The notes under the pieces were generated by a model that worked only from the letters and a program-made list of their open reading frames with translations, had not been told where the DNA came from and did no database searches. DNA of 64,000 nucleotides from Pestalotiopsis fici W106-1 (lineage: Eukaryota > Ascomycota > Sordariomycetes > Amphisphaeriales > Sporocadaceae). Both the position numbers and the translations under genes were made by a program. The stretch lies in contig NW_006917093.1 of assembly GCF_000516985.1 (NCBI RefSeq), positions 1,488,001 to 1,552,000 of the forward strand, given 5' to 3'. Of the stretch, positions 1-11,470 are shown in pieces (positions within the stretch are counted from its first letter, which is position 1; the number at the start of each line of letters is the position of its first letter).

Positions 1-593
1 TGCACCTGTTTACACGACTATCGAGAAAAGCCCAACTAGAATCATATACAAGATGCTTTAGCGTGTGCATTTGATATCATAATATTACATCCAATCCAGA
101 TTGATCGGTTGATCTCCTCCGTCAAGGATGGCCCCATTAAGGGAGCAATATACCGGTCTATAAACACGAGCCCAATATGAAAAGCTGTACTTGAAAGAAC
201 AACTCTTACCTATCTTGACCTACTTGCACATTTATTTCTAATCTATCGTGTTCCACCCGATCTTTCAGGGGAGAAATGGACTTGGACTTGGACTTTTTGA
301 TCATATATCGCAAGACGCACAGCCGAACAATTTCTCGAGTTATTCCTAGCCAACGCAGCTTCGTCACAATCGTGGAACCTTTGGTTTCCGAAGAATTGGA
401 TCTGATATCTCGAACTCGGTCCTACTGCACCTGAAGAGGCAGACTCTATATGGCTAGAGTTCGATGACTGGTTGAGGGTTCAGTGGATAGCCAGGGAAAA
501 CGTGAGAGATATGATACAGATGAAGCCGATATTGTCGACAAAACCATGCGCTTGCTAGTTGCATCGTAGATGGCAAAGTACAAGGGCACGAGT
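1..593. other. Window edge, no supported gene
   Basis: This stretch lies 3' of the first small membrane-protein gene. Only short overlapping open frames without family signals are present. I see no RNA gene and no repeat. Confidence 0.5.
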
Positions 594-1190
594 CTATCTG
601 GGGAGGCCTTGCTCCTCGGCATCCACAAGTAATTGTCGCAGTCCGTCCAGAGAAATCAATATGAAGCGCCGCAGCGAATGTAATAGAAGTAACGAAAAGT
701 CCTGGAATGTTCTTTGTGAGACCAAGGCGCATTCTTCGAGACCAACACCGAGGAATATGCCAACATGAATGGCGATGGGTAACCAGAGGAAGAGCGTGGT
801 GTCGTCACTAGCTTGTAGATAGTTGATGAAAGCCATTACTACTCCAATACATAAGAGGTGGTGAACACAACTCCTATTGAATAACAAGTTTGTCATTAGG
901 GATGACTCGAAAAAGGGAGGCATCGGACATACATGAAAAACTTGGAATCTCTAGCCACCTCTAGGAAGTAGAGCCAGACAAACAAGACGAATAGTACAAG
1001 CCATATCATATACGGACTGTAGAAGGACTGATATGAGCTTCGTCTCTTCATGCGTGAGATGTCGGGAGTGTGCCTACATGGTCACGGCCGAGAGCACTCG
1101 ATCATCTTGTTTCCCAAGTGTGCCAGCAACCACAATAGTTAGTGAAGGAATCATCATTGCGATGTAAAGCCCCCTTCTCACATGCAGCAT
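594..1190 (-). CDS. Small four-TM membrane protein, paralogue A
   Basis: I do not recognise the family. Three exons (1190-1078, 1016-933, 873-594) join in frame to 158 residues, with both introns in phase 2 (GTAGGC...ACAG and GTATGT...ATAG). Four hydrophobic stretches lie near residues 7-25, 39-57, 69-85 and 94-111, followed by a roughly 45-residue tail with alternating Leu and charged residues. Shared with the copy at 7203-7858 are a VARDSxFF motif after TM2, a histidine pair at the start of TM3, and a GIxxGxGLxEC motif at the end of TM4. Exons 2 and 3 are the same length (84 and 280 nt) as in that copy. No signal peptide or catalytic motif is evident. The ATG is the first in frame after a stop and aligns with the starts of the other two copies. 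The reading frame is intact, so this is probably a gene and not a relic. Function is unknown; the TM4 motif faintly recalls the C-terminal part of fungal wax-synthase-like acyltransferases, but the protein is far too short for one. Confidence 0.62.
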
Positions 1191-3308
1191 TATGATGGAT
1201 TGAAGGTACAGACTGATATCTTTGATGCCAGCCGAAGTAAGAATAAGTGAGCCGGTACAAGTAGAGAAAAGATGTGAATTATAATGGCTTGTCCAAGGTC
1301 AACGAAACAACACGAAGCCAGATCATGTGCCATCATCGTTTCTTAAATAAATTGAGAAACGAAAGGCAATGAATCTACCAGTTTAGTGACTAGGTTTTCG
1401 ATCAAAACGACGTTGAGCTGTGGACACTGGAGTATACCCTAGGAGCCCAGCGGTCTGGGTGAGGACCCATACCCCAAACTGGATTTGAGTCACTTACGGC
1501 GCTTGGTTGTGATCATGATCTAGCATATGCTACTCTTGAGGCATATTGTACTCGCTATTGGATGGCTTGGGCACGTCAAGTAGAAAAGAAAGCCGGGGAC
1601 GTGACATGGGTACCTAGTGTCTCTCGGGCGTACATGGAGCTTAAAGCCGCGAGAGATTTTCAGGTTCAAAAGACACTTCATTGTAATTTTTTTCAGATGC
1701 CCGATGCAGGTTGGATCTTGCCGGACTCGCGCACGCCCCTGCAAGCTGACTCGTGTATAGACCCTTGTGTTTGCTGCGACTGTCTTGACCGTCTATCCGT
1801 TGTTAGACGCTAATGTGGAATAGGAACGTTGGTTGGCAAATGCGTGTGAATTGCCATTACGTCGGGCGACCCATTGGCCTGTGCGTCCTCTGCAGGGTGG
1901 ATAGAGGAAAAGACAGGTTCAGAAGTTGAGGAAGGGAAGGCAGAGGGGAAAATCCCGCCCTTCGAAATCAGAAAGATCCCACAAAACTCTCCCTCACCGG
2001 CCGGTTGTCGCTTCAAAGTTGCCCAGGGACCCCGCGGGGGGCTGAGGTGAGAGGAAACGAGGAAGGGAGAGGAAGGAAGAGGAAGGAAGCGGAAGGAAAA
2101 GTGGGGGGGAGGGGTTCGAGTCCTGACGCAACTCTATATGATCCAGAGGGACAGCAACTGTTCTCGTGGTGCCAGGCTTTGGTCTCCCCGCAGCTGCATT
2201 GTACCTGGAGAAAAAAGCCCAGTTTTGGAACTCCAGCTGTAGTTCCATCCCGAAGCTCTTGCACCCGTGTCGAGGTGTATCGTCGGGCGGTGTGAGAGGA
2301 TGGGCTTCTCAAAAGCGCAATTATACAGTTTGACATTGCACGTCCACAAGCCAAGATTGCCCGGCCCGCAGCACAACTTGCTAACATCACCACAGTCAAG
2401 ATCATATTTGATCCCAATACGCTAGAAGTTAATAAAGTGGAGTGACGTCTGCCGCCCCTCAATAACAATGGCTTTGCTGGTGAGAATCGCGTTGTAGTGG
2501 CATAGCGGCATTTCTGACTCCGACTTGGATTGTGGAGCCTACGATTAATAGACCCTGTCAGATACCCTTACCGTGAGACAGTGTCATAGATACGAAAGCT
2601 GACCCATGGAAACCCAACGCTTCGTTCTTGAAGACAGTCGTGAAATGGATTGTCTCTGCTACTTGAAATCTCGTCGACGTGATCGAAACCGCGACGGGGG
2701 TGGTGACGACTGATTGGCCCTGGCATTATCACATTTCATTGGTTGCTTAATCTCCTCCTCCTTGGGATTTGAATCATCAGACGGTGATCGATTATACCTT
2801 GGAAGGCTATACCACTTGTGTCATCGAAAGTATTGAAATAGTAGTTGATACAATTGGTGGTGTTATATGACCACGGTCCATTATGTATAATAATCTCTAT
2901 AAACTGTGGAACTCCATTTAAACGAAAAATCGATTTGAAACACCAAGAAGAGTCGCATCTTTTCAGCTTTGAATCCAGTCGAAAATATAAATTGATGCCC
3001 TGTCGCTGGCTATGTTGTATGTGGAGAGAGTTGTCTTTTATATTTCGTCGTCAATCGGCGTCCGGCTCAAATTGAAACCGATATCGAGGTGGAATGAGTT
3101 TAAGAAGCCCCTGAAAGAACGATGCCGTCCCTAAAAGCAGAGACAACAGCAGCCATCTACGAAAGAAAAGGTTGATTGGAGTCCTAAAATTGGAGGTGAT
3201 TTGAATGGAAATATATGAGTCGCGACTAGGTTAATAACACCCGGCGTATGCGTATTGATATATGACCCCAGTAGATTTTGCTCAGAGTCAGTCTCTGGTG
3301 ACGGACGG
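1191..3308. other. Intergenic, no supported gene
   Basis: Open frames here are short and overlap on both strands. A purine-rich tract (about 2040-2115) is low complexity and accounts for several of them. A tRNA B-box look-alike near 2112 was rejected. No promoter element can be assigned with confidence. Confidence 0.45.
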
Positions 3309-3882
3309 TTATAGATTTGTGTGAATGAGATGGTTGTAACGACGTAGGCGAACTGGCGGAGGTTGAATTGGTGGCTGTTGTTGGATGATGTGAGTTTGGG
3401 ATACGAGCCTCCTCACTGCATCCTCGAGACTGACTGCAAACATGATACCGATCTGAATATAGACTGGCATCCGGACTGAGAGGGTATCACTTTGGTTGTG
3501 GCCATAAGTCTCGTAAAAGTGAATCGTGGTAGAAATGACGACAGCATGGTAAGTGCAGCGTCTGTGTTGAAATGTCTTTATATGAGTGCCTGCTCAAGTG
3601 TATGTGGGAAAAGGGAAAAGGACTTACATTATGGCTCCTGGCTCATCCAAGGAAAGCCAGACGAATGCAACAAATGACAAGATCCAGACAATGCCGGACC
3701 TAGAAAGACCTCAATGTAAGCCTCGTGTCTGTAATTGGCCTATATGCAACAGATGGAATGTATACTTACACAGCCATCGTGACTGATCTACAGTCGCCTT
3801 GGAGTCCAATCGTGTCAATACACACAAAGGCAAATGCTGCCACCATGGCCGTGAGGTAAAGGGTCCTTTGAAAGCTGATCAT
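3309..3882 (-). CDS. Small four-TM membrane protein, divergent paralogue C
   Basis: Three exons (3882-3770, 3699-3628, 3561-3309) join in frame to 145 residues. Exon 1 is 113 nt, exactly as in paralogue A, and both introns are again phase 2 (GTAAGT...CTAG and GTAAGT...ACAG). Exon 2 is 72 nt, 12 nt shorter than in A and B, and lacks the VARDSxFF motif. The third exon keeps the histidine at the start of TM3 and a PVYIQIGIMF...SLED segment matching the TM4 motif of the other two. The C-terminal tail differs: it is rich in Gln, Pro and Arg (QQQPPIQPPP) instead of leucines. An upstream in-frame ATG at 3978 exists, but the chosen start aligns with both paralogues. The frame is intact. Homology to A and B is clear from intron positions and TM4; function is unknown. 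Confidence 0.58.
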
Positions 3883-6800
3883 GGTCGAGCTTGAAAATAT
3901 AGTGCGATTCCTATGCAGTAGAAAGAGGGTGAAAATCGATTGCAGCTCAATCGTGGAGCTCGTGGAGCTTTTCCTCACCCACAGAGAATGTAATAATCAA
4001 ATACAATAGTAAAGAGTGGAAGGGAAAGAGTCCGAAAGACTTGATATCATTCGCAGGGAATAGAAAAGTATAATAGGAAGAAAATGGTTGATTCGTACAC
4101 GTCTTGTACTGGAAAACTTAGAGATGGAGCCGGCAGTCAGAGCGAGAGACGCGGGGATCGGGTCCTAATATACCTATGCGATGGTTTTGTCTCAAAAATG
4201 AAGAGTCCCGTTCGTATTCACACTCCCTGATCGTTAGAGCCGCAACCAGAAAGTGTCCGTGCGAGGGAGAGGAGGTCACAACCAATCTGTCCAGCAGCCA
4301 CGTTCAAAGGTTCGTCGTATCATATAATCATCAACACCTTTAATTCGCGATGCCTCGACCAAAATCAATAGCAAAAATACGCAGATGCCTTTACTAGTAT
4401 GACAATTGATTATGTTGTCGGATCAAATGGTTTTTGGCTAGAGTTAAGAGGCTGGGAGCTCGAGGGACGGTGTGAGCCCTTCGTAATCTGGTATATATCC
4501 ATTGTATTTTCTGCAGCGACACACAACGATGAAGTGGATAACCATCAGCACTCAGGTGCTGAGCATCGAGGTAAATGAGAACATAGGTACTTCCAGACCC
4601 CGGGCAGGCGCATCGCCTCGTCTAATTCGCGGTGCAAATCCAAGCAATCAAGTCCCAGCTGTCTTAATTGAGTGCACGGATCACAACGCTCTAGTCTGGT
4701 ATTTTGTACCTGCATACAGCTAAGCAGGCAGCTAGGTACCGAGGGAAACACTCGGGAATTAGAAGGGATCAAAGATTCTAAGAACAAGGGCAATGCAATT
4801 GTCGTACTGACGTAGTCAGTACCCACCGCAGATCACCTGCGTGGGTATATAGTTCGCTCTTCAGCACCTCTCTTTTGTAGACTAGAGATCAACTCAGACA
4901 ACTTTCAATGCTTCCTCGATCATCTCGTCTTCAGTTCCCCCTTCACACACCGGCTCAGGTGAGAGCAACTCAGTGCTAGTATCTTGATTTTTAAGCAAGC
5001 GGAGATTCCATGGTGCCGTGGAAGCTCCAATCTGTACCTCTCCACAGATGCTAAACTCACCGTCCAACACCGCAAGCTAAGAGATTTTTGCCCATTATAG
5101 CATTCTTTTATGCTTAATCATTTGATTTTCTGTTTTGTTCCTCAGTCTAGGACGAGACGAGACGTGACGTGACGTGAAGCGGTTGGGTTGGGGGTCAAGG
5201 AGGCACCCATGCATTCCATGGCGTATCAGAGACATTTGAGGTGCCGCGGTCAACAAGCAAGATACTGAATATACACACGAAACCGGCGGCCTCCGTCTAA
5301 CGAACGATTATCACGACACGACGATCGCTCTGGAACGTGATAATTGCTGGCGCACGCTGAACGATATGGTTAACCATGACCCATCTCACCGGGTCCCGGT
5401 TTCAAAATGCGCAAGACCAGCATCTATACGAGTAGACTTCCATTGCTTGGTTGGCGAGGTGCGAGTATCGTTCCTCATGCGTGAGCTGTACCAACTCTTC
5501 TGGGCTTCAGTTACGAGGCTTCTGATGACGTATCTATGCCACTTTCTCGCATATTTGCCTGTTTCATGAGAGAACTGGCAAGCTCACTCACTAGCTTCCC
5601 CGGGCGCCCAAATTCCCATGGTCAAGGTTTGTAATAATCCGGAGATCGGGGTTACGATTGCCCGACTTTGACTTTCTAGATCAGCAGAGTTTCCGTTGCC
5701 CAAGTGAGCGGGCGAATCTAAAAACCAGATGCCAGACGGTCCGTGGATGGCTCGTACATTTTCGCGTGGTCCCCGTTGGAAACGCGAATTTAGCACTTGT
5801 CACGAATCGTATGTTTGATTGAAGCCGAGACAACCAATGACACAAGGAAAGGTCCAAAGTTAGAATGTGGCAGTACATGAAATATTAAAAACGAGAACTC
5901 AGCGGCCGAGATCGTCAAGTTTTGGTTTTTATACGCTACCCAAGCCTGTCGCACTAAATTCTGCGCGCAAGTCGCCATTAACCAATCCTGTGTGACCGAT
6001 GCTTGATGAATCTACCGTAATAGGAAGTTCACCATTTCCCCGCATCTTAGCCCGCCTCTAAATGCTGTTGATCATTATTGTATCCTCGCAATGTGCCTGG
6101 CTGTCAAGTGGTACGAGAATTACCAGTAGATGGTATCGTACGTAGAATAGCTGGGCTTGCTTACGCTGACCTGCCACTGAGCAGGTAGGTAGAGACCCAA
6201 GGTTGAGGCAGTAGAGGGATGCACGGCATCAAGCAACGGTATCCAAGCAATAGTTTGCATTTATATGTTAATCTGATTCTTGTTTACCTTGGTGTTTTTC
6301 ATTCTTCAAGCCTTCAAATGATCACTTGTATTATTATTGCGCCAAATCCTGAATGGTTCCATAATAATGATATAAGGGTGCTAACTTATACTTCAGGTAT
6401 CTAGTGTAGTATAAGTAATACCGAACCGGGGATCCCATACTTGCAGGTGGTATTCCATCATTTTTCTAGCGCTGTTTCCAAAGGCGGGGCGGAGCGTGCC
6501 GAGCTCCCCTGACTAGAGCTAGTGCATAGGAAGTATAGCTTTGTCTTTTTTGTTTCCACCCTCCACAATTCACATAACATATAAATTACCTTTACCCGCT
6601 CCTGTAAACTCCAGTATACGAATGATGCTACCAAAACAGCGGCCGATCGACTCTTGACTCTGCATCGTCCAAGCTTCATGAGAATAGAATGTGTTTTTGA
6701 ATCCCGCGCAGCACTGAGCAACACACTGATAGAGTCAAAAGGATTCACTCACTTTGTCCAGAATTTTTATTCAAAAAAAAAAACCCTATATCCCTCCACT

Positions 6801-7202
6801 CATTATATATCAATACATAAAACCAATATTCTCGCTCTCATTTTCCAACTGACCACCTTGGGGGGGATCTGTATCTATACACAAATGTTCTTTCTTCTTG
6901 AATATATGCCGAAGGTCAAATGAGGTAGTGGCAGGGTGCTTCTGAAAACTGATTGAAGTATCTCGAAAGCGGGCACTAAATGATTTAGTAGTCGCACTAA
7001 CTACGGCACTGCTTCATCCTCAACGTTCGTCACCATTCTCTCCCATTGAATTTTACCAAGCTTTTCATACATTTGCTCGATATCGTATGAATATGATACA
7101 GACAAGGGCAGTTGACAGCAGCCAGATTTGGGCATGAGCCTGTAATGCCAAAAGCCACCTGATGAGCCCAATGAATCAATGGCAACGCATAATGCCGCAC
7201 CC
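3883..7202. other. Intergenic, no supported gene
   Basis: About 3.3 kb between two paralogues. It contains a short tandem GACGAGAC/GTGACGTGAC array near 5150-5178 and a poly-A run near 6774-6783. Open frames are short and unsupported. Confidence 0.45.
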
Positions 7203-7858
7203 TTATGTGGGAAGCCGTTCACCCCCAGTGTCCGTAAGAAGACCTCGTAGTCCGTTCAAATTGGTTAAGAAAAGGAGTTGTAATGCGTCCAAGACCGACA
7301 GAAGGAGACCGCGGGACCTCCAACATAAGGCTGAAGCGCATTCTTGGAGACCAATACCGAAGAATATTCCAGTCTGTGTTGCAATAGGAATAAAAAGGAA
7401 GAATGTATCGCTATCTTTGGCTCGCATAGAATTGAGGAAAGCCACTACCGTGACGATGCATAAAAGATGGTAAACGCAGGTTCTGCATGGAGGAATGCCC
7501 CTTCGTTAGACGGAATCATTGCAGACAAATAGAAGAGGGTAGGCAGAGGGAGGAAAGAGCTTGAGAGAAGGAAAAGGTAGGGTTGGAAACATACATGAAG
7601 AATATGGAGTCCCTGGCGACCTGCAAGAAGTGCAACCAAGTGAAGAGAAAGAACAAGATGAACCACACAAGTAATGATCTGAGAGATGCACATGTTAGTT
7701 GTATGTCGTCCCAACTCAAGTCTTCTGGAGCGAGCATACGCAGTTGCGATGATTAGATTTTGTTCGATCTGTCTTTCAAGTGTGCCGATGATTGCAAGAA
7801 GCATTGATGGAATCATCATTGTGATATAAATGCCCCTCCTCAAACTCATCTTAACCAT
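7203..7858 (-). CDS. Small four-TM membrane protein, paralogue B
   Basis: Three exons (7858-7740, 7678-7595, 7482-7203) join in frame to 160 residues, with two phase-2 introns (GTATGC...TCAG and GTATGT...GCAG) at the same places as in paralogues A and C. Exons 2 and 3 have the same lengths as in A. Hydrophobic stretches lie near residues 9-27, 41-60, 69-86 and 96-115. The segment VARDSIFF follows TM2, and GIFFGIGLQEC closes TM4. The tail after TM4 is Leu-rich and ends in GGERLPT, where A ends in EEQGLPR. Upstream in-frame codons exist but fall in a poly-A/T tract (7924-7950), so I prefer the ATG that aligns with the paralogues. A and B are clearly closer to each other than either is to C. I can name neither function nor domain. 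Confidence 0.62.
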
Positions 7859-9429
7859 GGCGTGTAGTGGCAGGAGTGTATAATGACTGTTTAAAGCCAA
7901 TACGTCTAACGAAAACCACGCCAAAAAAATAAAAAAAAATAAAAAAAAAATCGGTATGACTGTACACTGAGACACAGAAACAAAGGAACGGGATTGAAGG
8001 CATCAAGTCGAAATATATAAAGAAAACCCGGTCTATGAAGATCTCACTTGCAGGTAGGTCTCTTCCGGGCGTTTGCCCACTGAGACTGAGCTTAAAAACA
8101 ATGTCGTTTCTCCGTGATGCCTTGGTTTGTATCATGGAGACCAGGGCAGTGCCAGGTGCCTGTATGGCAGAAGGCTGCATCCGGGATTGCAATAGAGCCT
8201 AGCTCATGCGCAGGAAAGTAGTCCCCCAGTACATTTGCAGACCAAGATATCGGTTCCCCTGGCATGGGTGCCCACTCGCGGCGGGCTTTGCGACTGTACA
8301 ATACCAGTGGCCCAAGAGCCCCGAGGATACTAGTGAGGAATCTAAGCGCATGTAGAGTGATCATTTACCACGGAGGGATGCATCTTACAATTTTGTGATC
8401 TTATGGTTGCATATGCCATGCGTGCCTCACTCGCCAATTAAAAAAAGACCCCTCATTGTAACCCCACCTTTGCCATGCTGCAACACAACTCCCAGCGGAA
8501 TTGGGGTTGCCGCAATCATACAGCGCGCATACTACGACTCTCTCTCTCCAAATGTCTCGATGCATCATATCCAATTGAAACGGCCCACGCAAAACAATTG
8601 TAGCACTTCCTCTGCCTTCTCCGAGATTTCGCAACTTCCCTCCCTGGATCTTGTCCAGGCTCGTCCGAGGCAGTGTCTCTACGTACCTACCACGTAGTAG
8701 ATGACTTATGTACCCGAGAGAACAGGGATTATGATCTGCGCAGTCTCTGGGCACGTTCGAACCAGAAAATAAGTGTGGGATGCATACTGGACGAGTGTCA
8801 GCATGGTGATTACAGCGGCTTCTCCATCCGACCAACGATTCGGCGCTTTATTGTTTCAAGAACACGTGCCGTCCTCGAACAGCGCTTCAATGCAAAGTAT
8901 GCAATGTCTTGTCCCGACCATTTGCTATACCCCATTGCAAACATTGACCCTTCATATCAGCCATGCCACTTAAAGCATAACTTATGTAATTAATTTCTGG
9001 AAAGTTGGGCGCGGGTGCGCAAAGTGTCGTTGGATAAGTCGCTTTCAAATTAATTGTTCGAAATCCCTGAAGAAGCACATAGTCGATTTTATTCTGTACA
9101 TTATGGTCGGGTCATATGGGGCTGCTCGATTCTCCGAGGCAAGATTGGCTTCTGATTGATTTACGCCTCGTAATGAATCCTGTCTAAGATATAATTTCTT
9201 GATACGGAATAATCCATTCTAAAGAACGGATTACATACAGGCTCCTTGAAGTTGTTGCCTTTGCTGTCAGACCTAATGTATAATACAGCAAGTAGCGCCT
9301 AGCCAGCTTGTTATGCAAAGCTATTGTAAATGACTGGGCGGCCCGTTCTGTATTGTCTTACCGATCAATATGGGGCTTTTGGTAGATCGCGAAATTTAGG
9401 ATCTTACTCATTACAAGGTCAACTTTCTC
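7859..9429. other. Intergenic, no supported gene
   Basis: A T/A homopolymer tract lies at 7921-7950. A 90-codon minus-strand frame at 8092-8364 and a 144-codon minus-strand frame at 8401-8835 show no family signal, and no counterpart stands upstream of the other two paralogues. Confidence 0.45.
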
Positions 9430-9710
9430 GTCCTGGTCGTGATATTTGTGGGGGCCTCGATTATTACAAGGTCGACTTTTGCGTTCTCGGCTAAACGTGA
9501 TTTATATTCTTGATATTTATANNNNNNNNNNNNNNNNNNNNNNNNNNNNNNNNNNNNNNNNNNNNNNNNNNNNNNNNNNNNNNNNNNNNNNNNNNNNNNN
9601 NNNNNNNNNNNNNNNNNNNNNCTTCGTGCATTTTTGATATTTGTGGGTCACTCGAGTTTCGATTTTTGCGTCCTCGATATTTGTGGGGCGCTCGATCGTT
9701 GCTCGGTTAC
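9430..9710. repeat. Degenerate minisatellite spanning the gap
   Basis: The phrase GATATTTGTGGG followed by a CTCGA-type word recurs near 9440, 9636 and 9678. A second phrase, TTACAAGGTC(A/G)ACTTT, recurs near 9410 and 9463, with TTTTTGCGTCCTCG and TTTTGCGTTCTCGG as further variants. The units are imperfect and flank the run of Ns on both sides, so the unresolved bases probably lie inside the array. Confidence 0.55.
9522..9621. other. Assembly gap (100 N)
   Basis: A run of exactly 100 Ns, the usual placeholder for a gap of unknown size. The true length of the repeat at this point is therefore unknown. Confidence 0.98.
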
Positions 9711-11369
9711 TCTTTGATGCATGTAGGAGGACCTTTGGGAAGAATACCTAGCTAGATAAGGTATTTGACAGCCAGCCAGTAAAGGCGTCCGTCTACTGCT
9801 TGCTTTCCCCGGTCGTCTCCGCCCTCTGCCCCCCGGGAGCTGCTAAGAACTGGATAGGAAACCATGATTAAATTATGTTCTTGCCCCTGGGTGACTGTGA
9901 AATGTGAGAATGTATCGACATCTCAATCCGGTGTGCTTTAGTGGTACGACTCTGACTGACGTCTTAAGTCTATATAGCTTTGTAGAATATTTTATGGCTC
10001 GGCGCTCGCCAGCAATTTGTGCGCTACACGGATACCCTGCATATCATGGGTAGTCTGTATCTTGCGATTTCCATTGATTGGATGCTATTCGCATGAAGTC
10101 TCGTCTGTGTGCTGAATACACTGGAAAAATCCTCTGCAGGGTCGGCGTCGCTCGACTCTTGGTATCTTCCGAGCCATGCCAAGTCGCACGCTAAGCCCTG
10201 TTGGTAATTGTGAAGGCGCTGAGAAGCATCTCGCAGATTGCCAAATGAGCGCGGTTTCGACATAGAAACACAATTCAACGACACACTGGATTGCTTGTAG
10301 CTGAGTATGGATAAGACGGTCTCGTATGGAGTGGTAAACTCACTAGTTTTGCATTTATGAACTTGAAATCGCTGACAGCGCCAAGACAATTGATTGCGAA
10401 ATGGTCACAGCCAAGGGCGTGGTTTCTCTATAACGGGCCCAGACTACCCAACACGCAAGGACTCAGTCCAAAGACCGACCAGAGGAAATCAGGAGACTCC
10501 AAGAGACTACAAGAGGTGTTTTGACTCCGGTGACCTAAAGAGCAAAGCGATACCACAGCCAAGGACTAAAGGAAAAAAAAAAAAAAGTGGTGAGGCTTAC
10601 ATTAAAAGCAGCTTTTTATCGCCTTATTAAGCTGAATAGTTAAGCATGCGATGACCGTAGCCAACTGTCACTACTTGAGGGAAATGGCTACTTGTATTCT
10701 CTATATCAACTCTTTGTAGGCCAATAAAGGGATATGTTGAGGACGTGCTGTTCTATGAACCATGTGTTTCCCCTTTGGGCAACGTTCACTAATTTTGGTA
10801 GTTGGTAGCGCATTTTTGGCAGCTGCCTGCGACCAGGTAATCCCTGGCTTTCACGAGTATACTGAACTCCTTCTTGTAAGGGTCCCTGAGCCTTGCCTCA
10901 ATTGGCACCAAGTGAAATATATCTAGGAAAACCACCGCTCACTATGGTTCATTATGATTTTCAAATGCGACGCAGGATCCTTGTACTATGGAAGAAGTGA
11001 TACGGTACACTCAAACCTATTGTTGATTCTCTACGTATAAGATACTCGTACTGCGATGTACATCGAGCATGAATTAGAATCAATTTTCTATTGTCTATTT
11101 TGGCAATCTTACTAATCTTCTTGCAGCATGCGCTCCACCACTGTACAAAAGTCTCACAAGCAAAATTCACGTCAACTTGCCATAGCCACCTTTATAAGAG
11201 TTCACCATAATAGCCATCATGACCATCGACTTGAGCCTAGGGGCCTGCATCACATTGTCCTTTCTTTTCGAAATTCATTTAATCTGCTGGTATATTTCAT
11301 ATTTTGTATTCGGGTCTGTTGGCAAAGCTATCCGTGACGCACCTTATAAGTGAGATCATTGTGCTGTAT
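9711..11369. other. Intergenic, no supported gene
   Basis: Open frames such as 10024-10389 (minus) and 10394-10630 (plus, with a lysine run from a poly-A tract) are short and lack recognisable domains. I see no gene here. Confidence 0.45.
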
Positions 11370-11400
11370 TAGGAAACACTCCCCAGGGGAGTGTTTCCTA
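11370..11400. repeat. Perfect 31-bp palindrome (15-nt arms)
   Basis: Arms 11370-11384 and 11386-11400 are exact reverse complements separated by one A; the arm reads TAGGAAACACTCCCC. It lies about 70 nt past the stop codon of the glycosidase gene on its transcribed side. As RNA it would form a very stable hairpin in the 3' UTR or downstream region. It could also be a footprint of a small inverted-repeat element. Confidence 0.85.
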
Positions 11401-11470
11401 TCACGGCATGGTGCATTCAAAGGATCGGAGATCAATTTTGCTGCCTCACCAACACCAGTACAAATAATCT

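Noticed and set aside
2105..2130. tRNA B-box-like GGTTCGAGTCC
   Set aside because: No T-stem pairing around it and no A box or acceptor stem upstream.
8401..8835. 144-codon minus-strand frame upstream of paralogue B
   Set aside because: No counterpart upstream of the other two paralogues and no domain signal; not joined by splicing to paralogue B.
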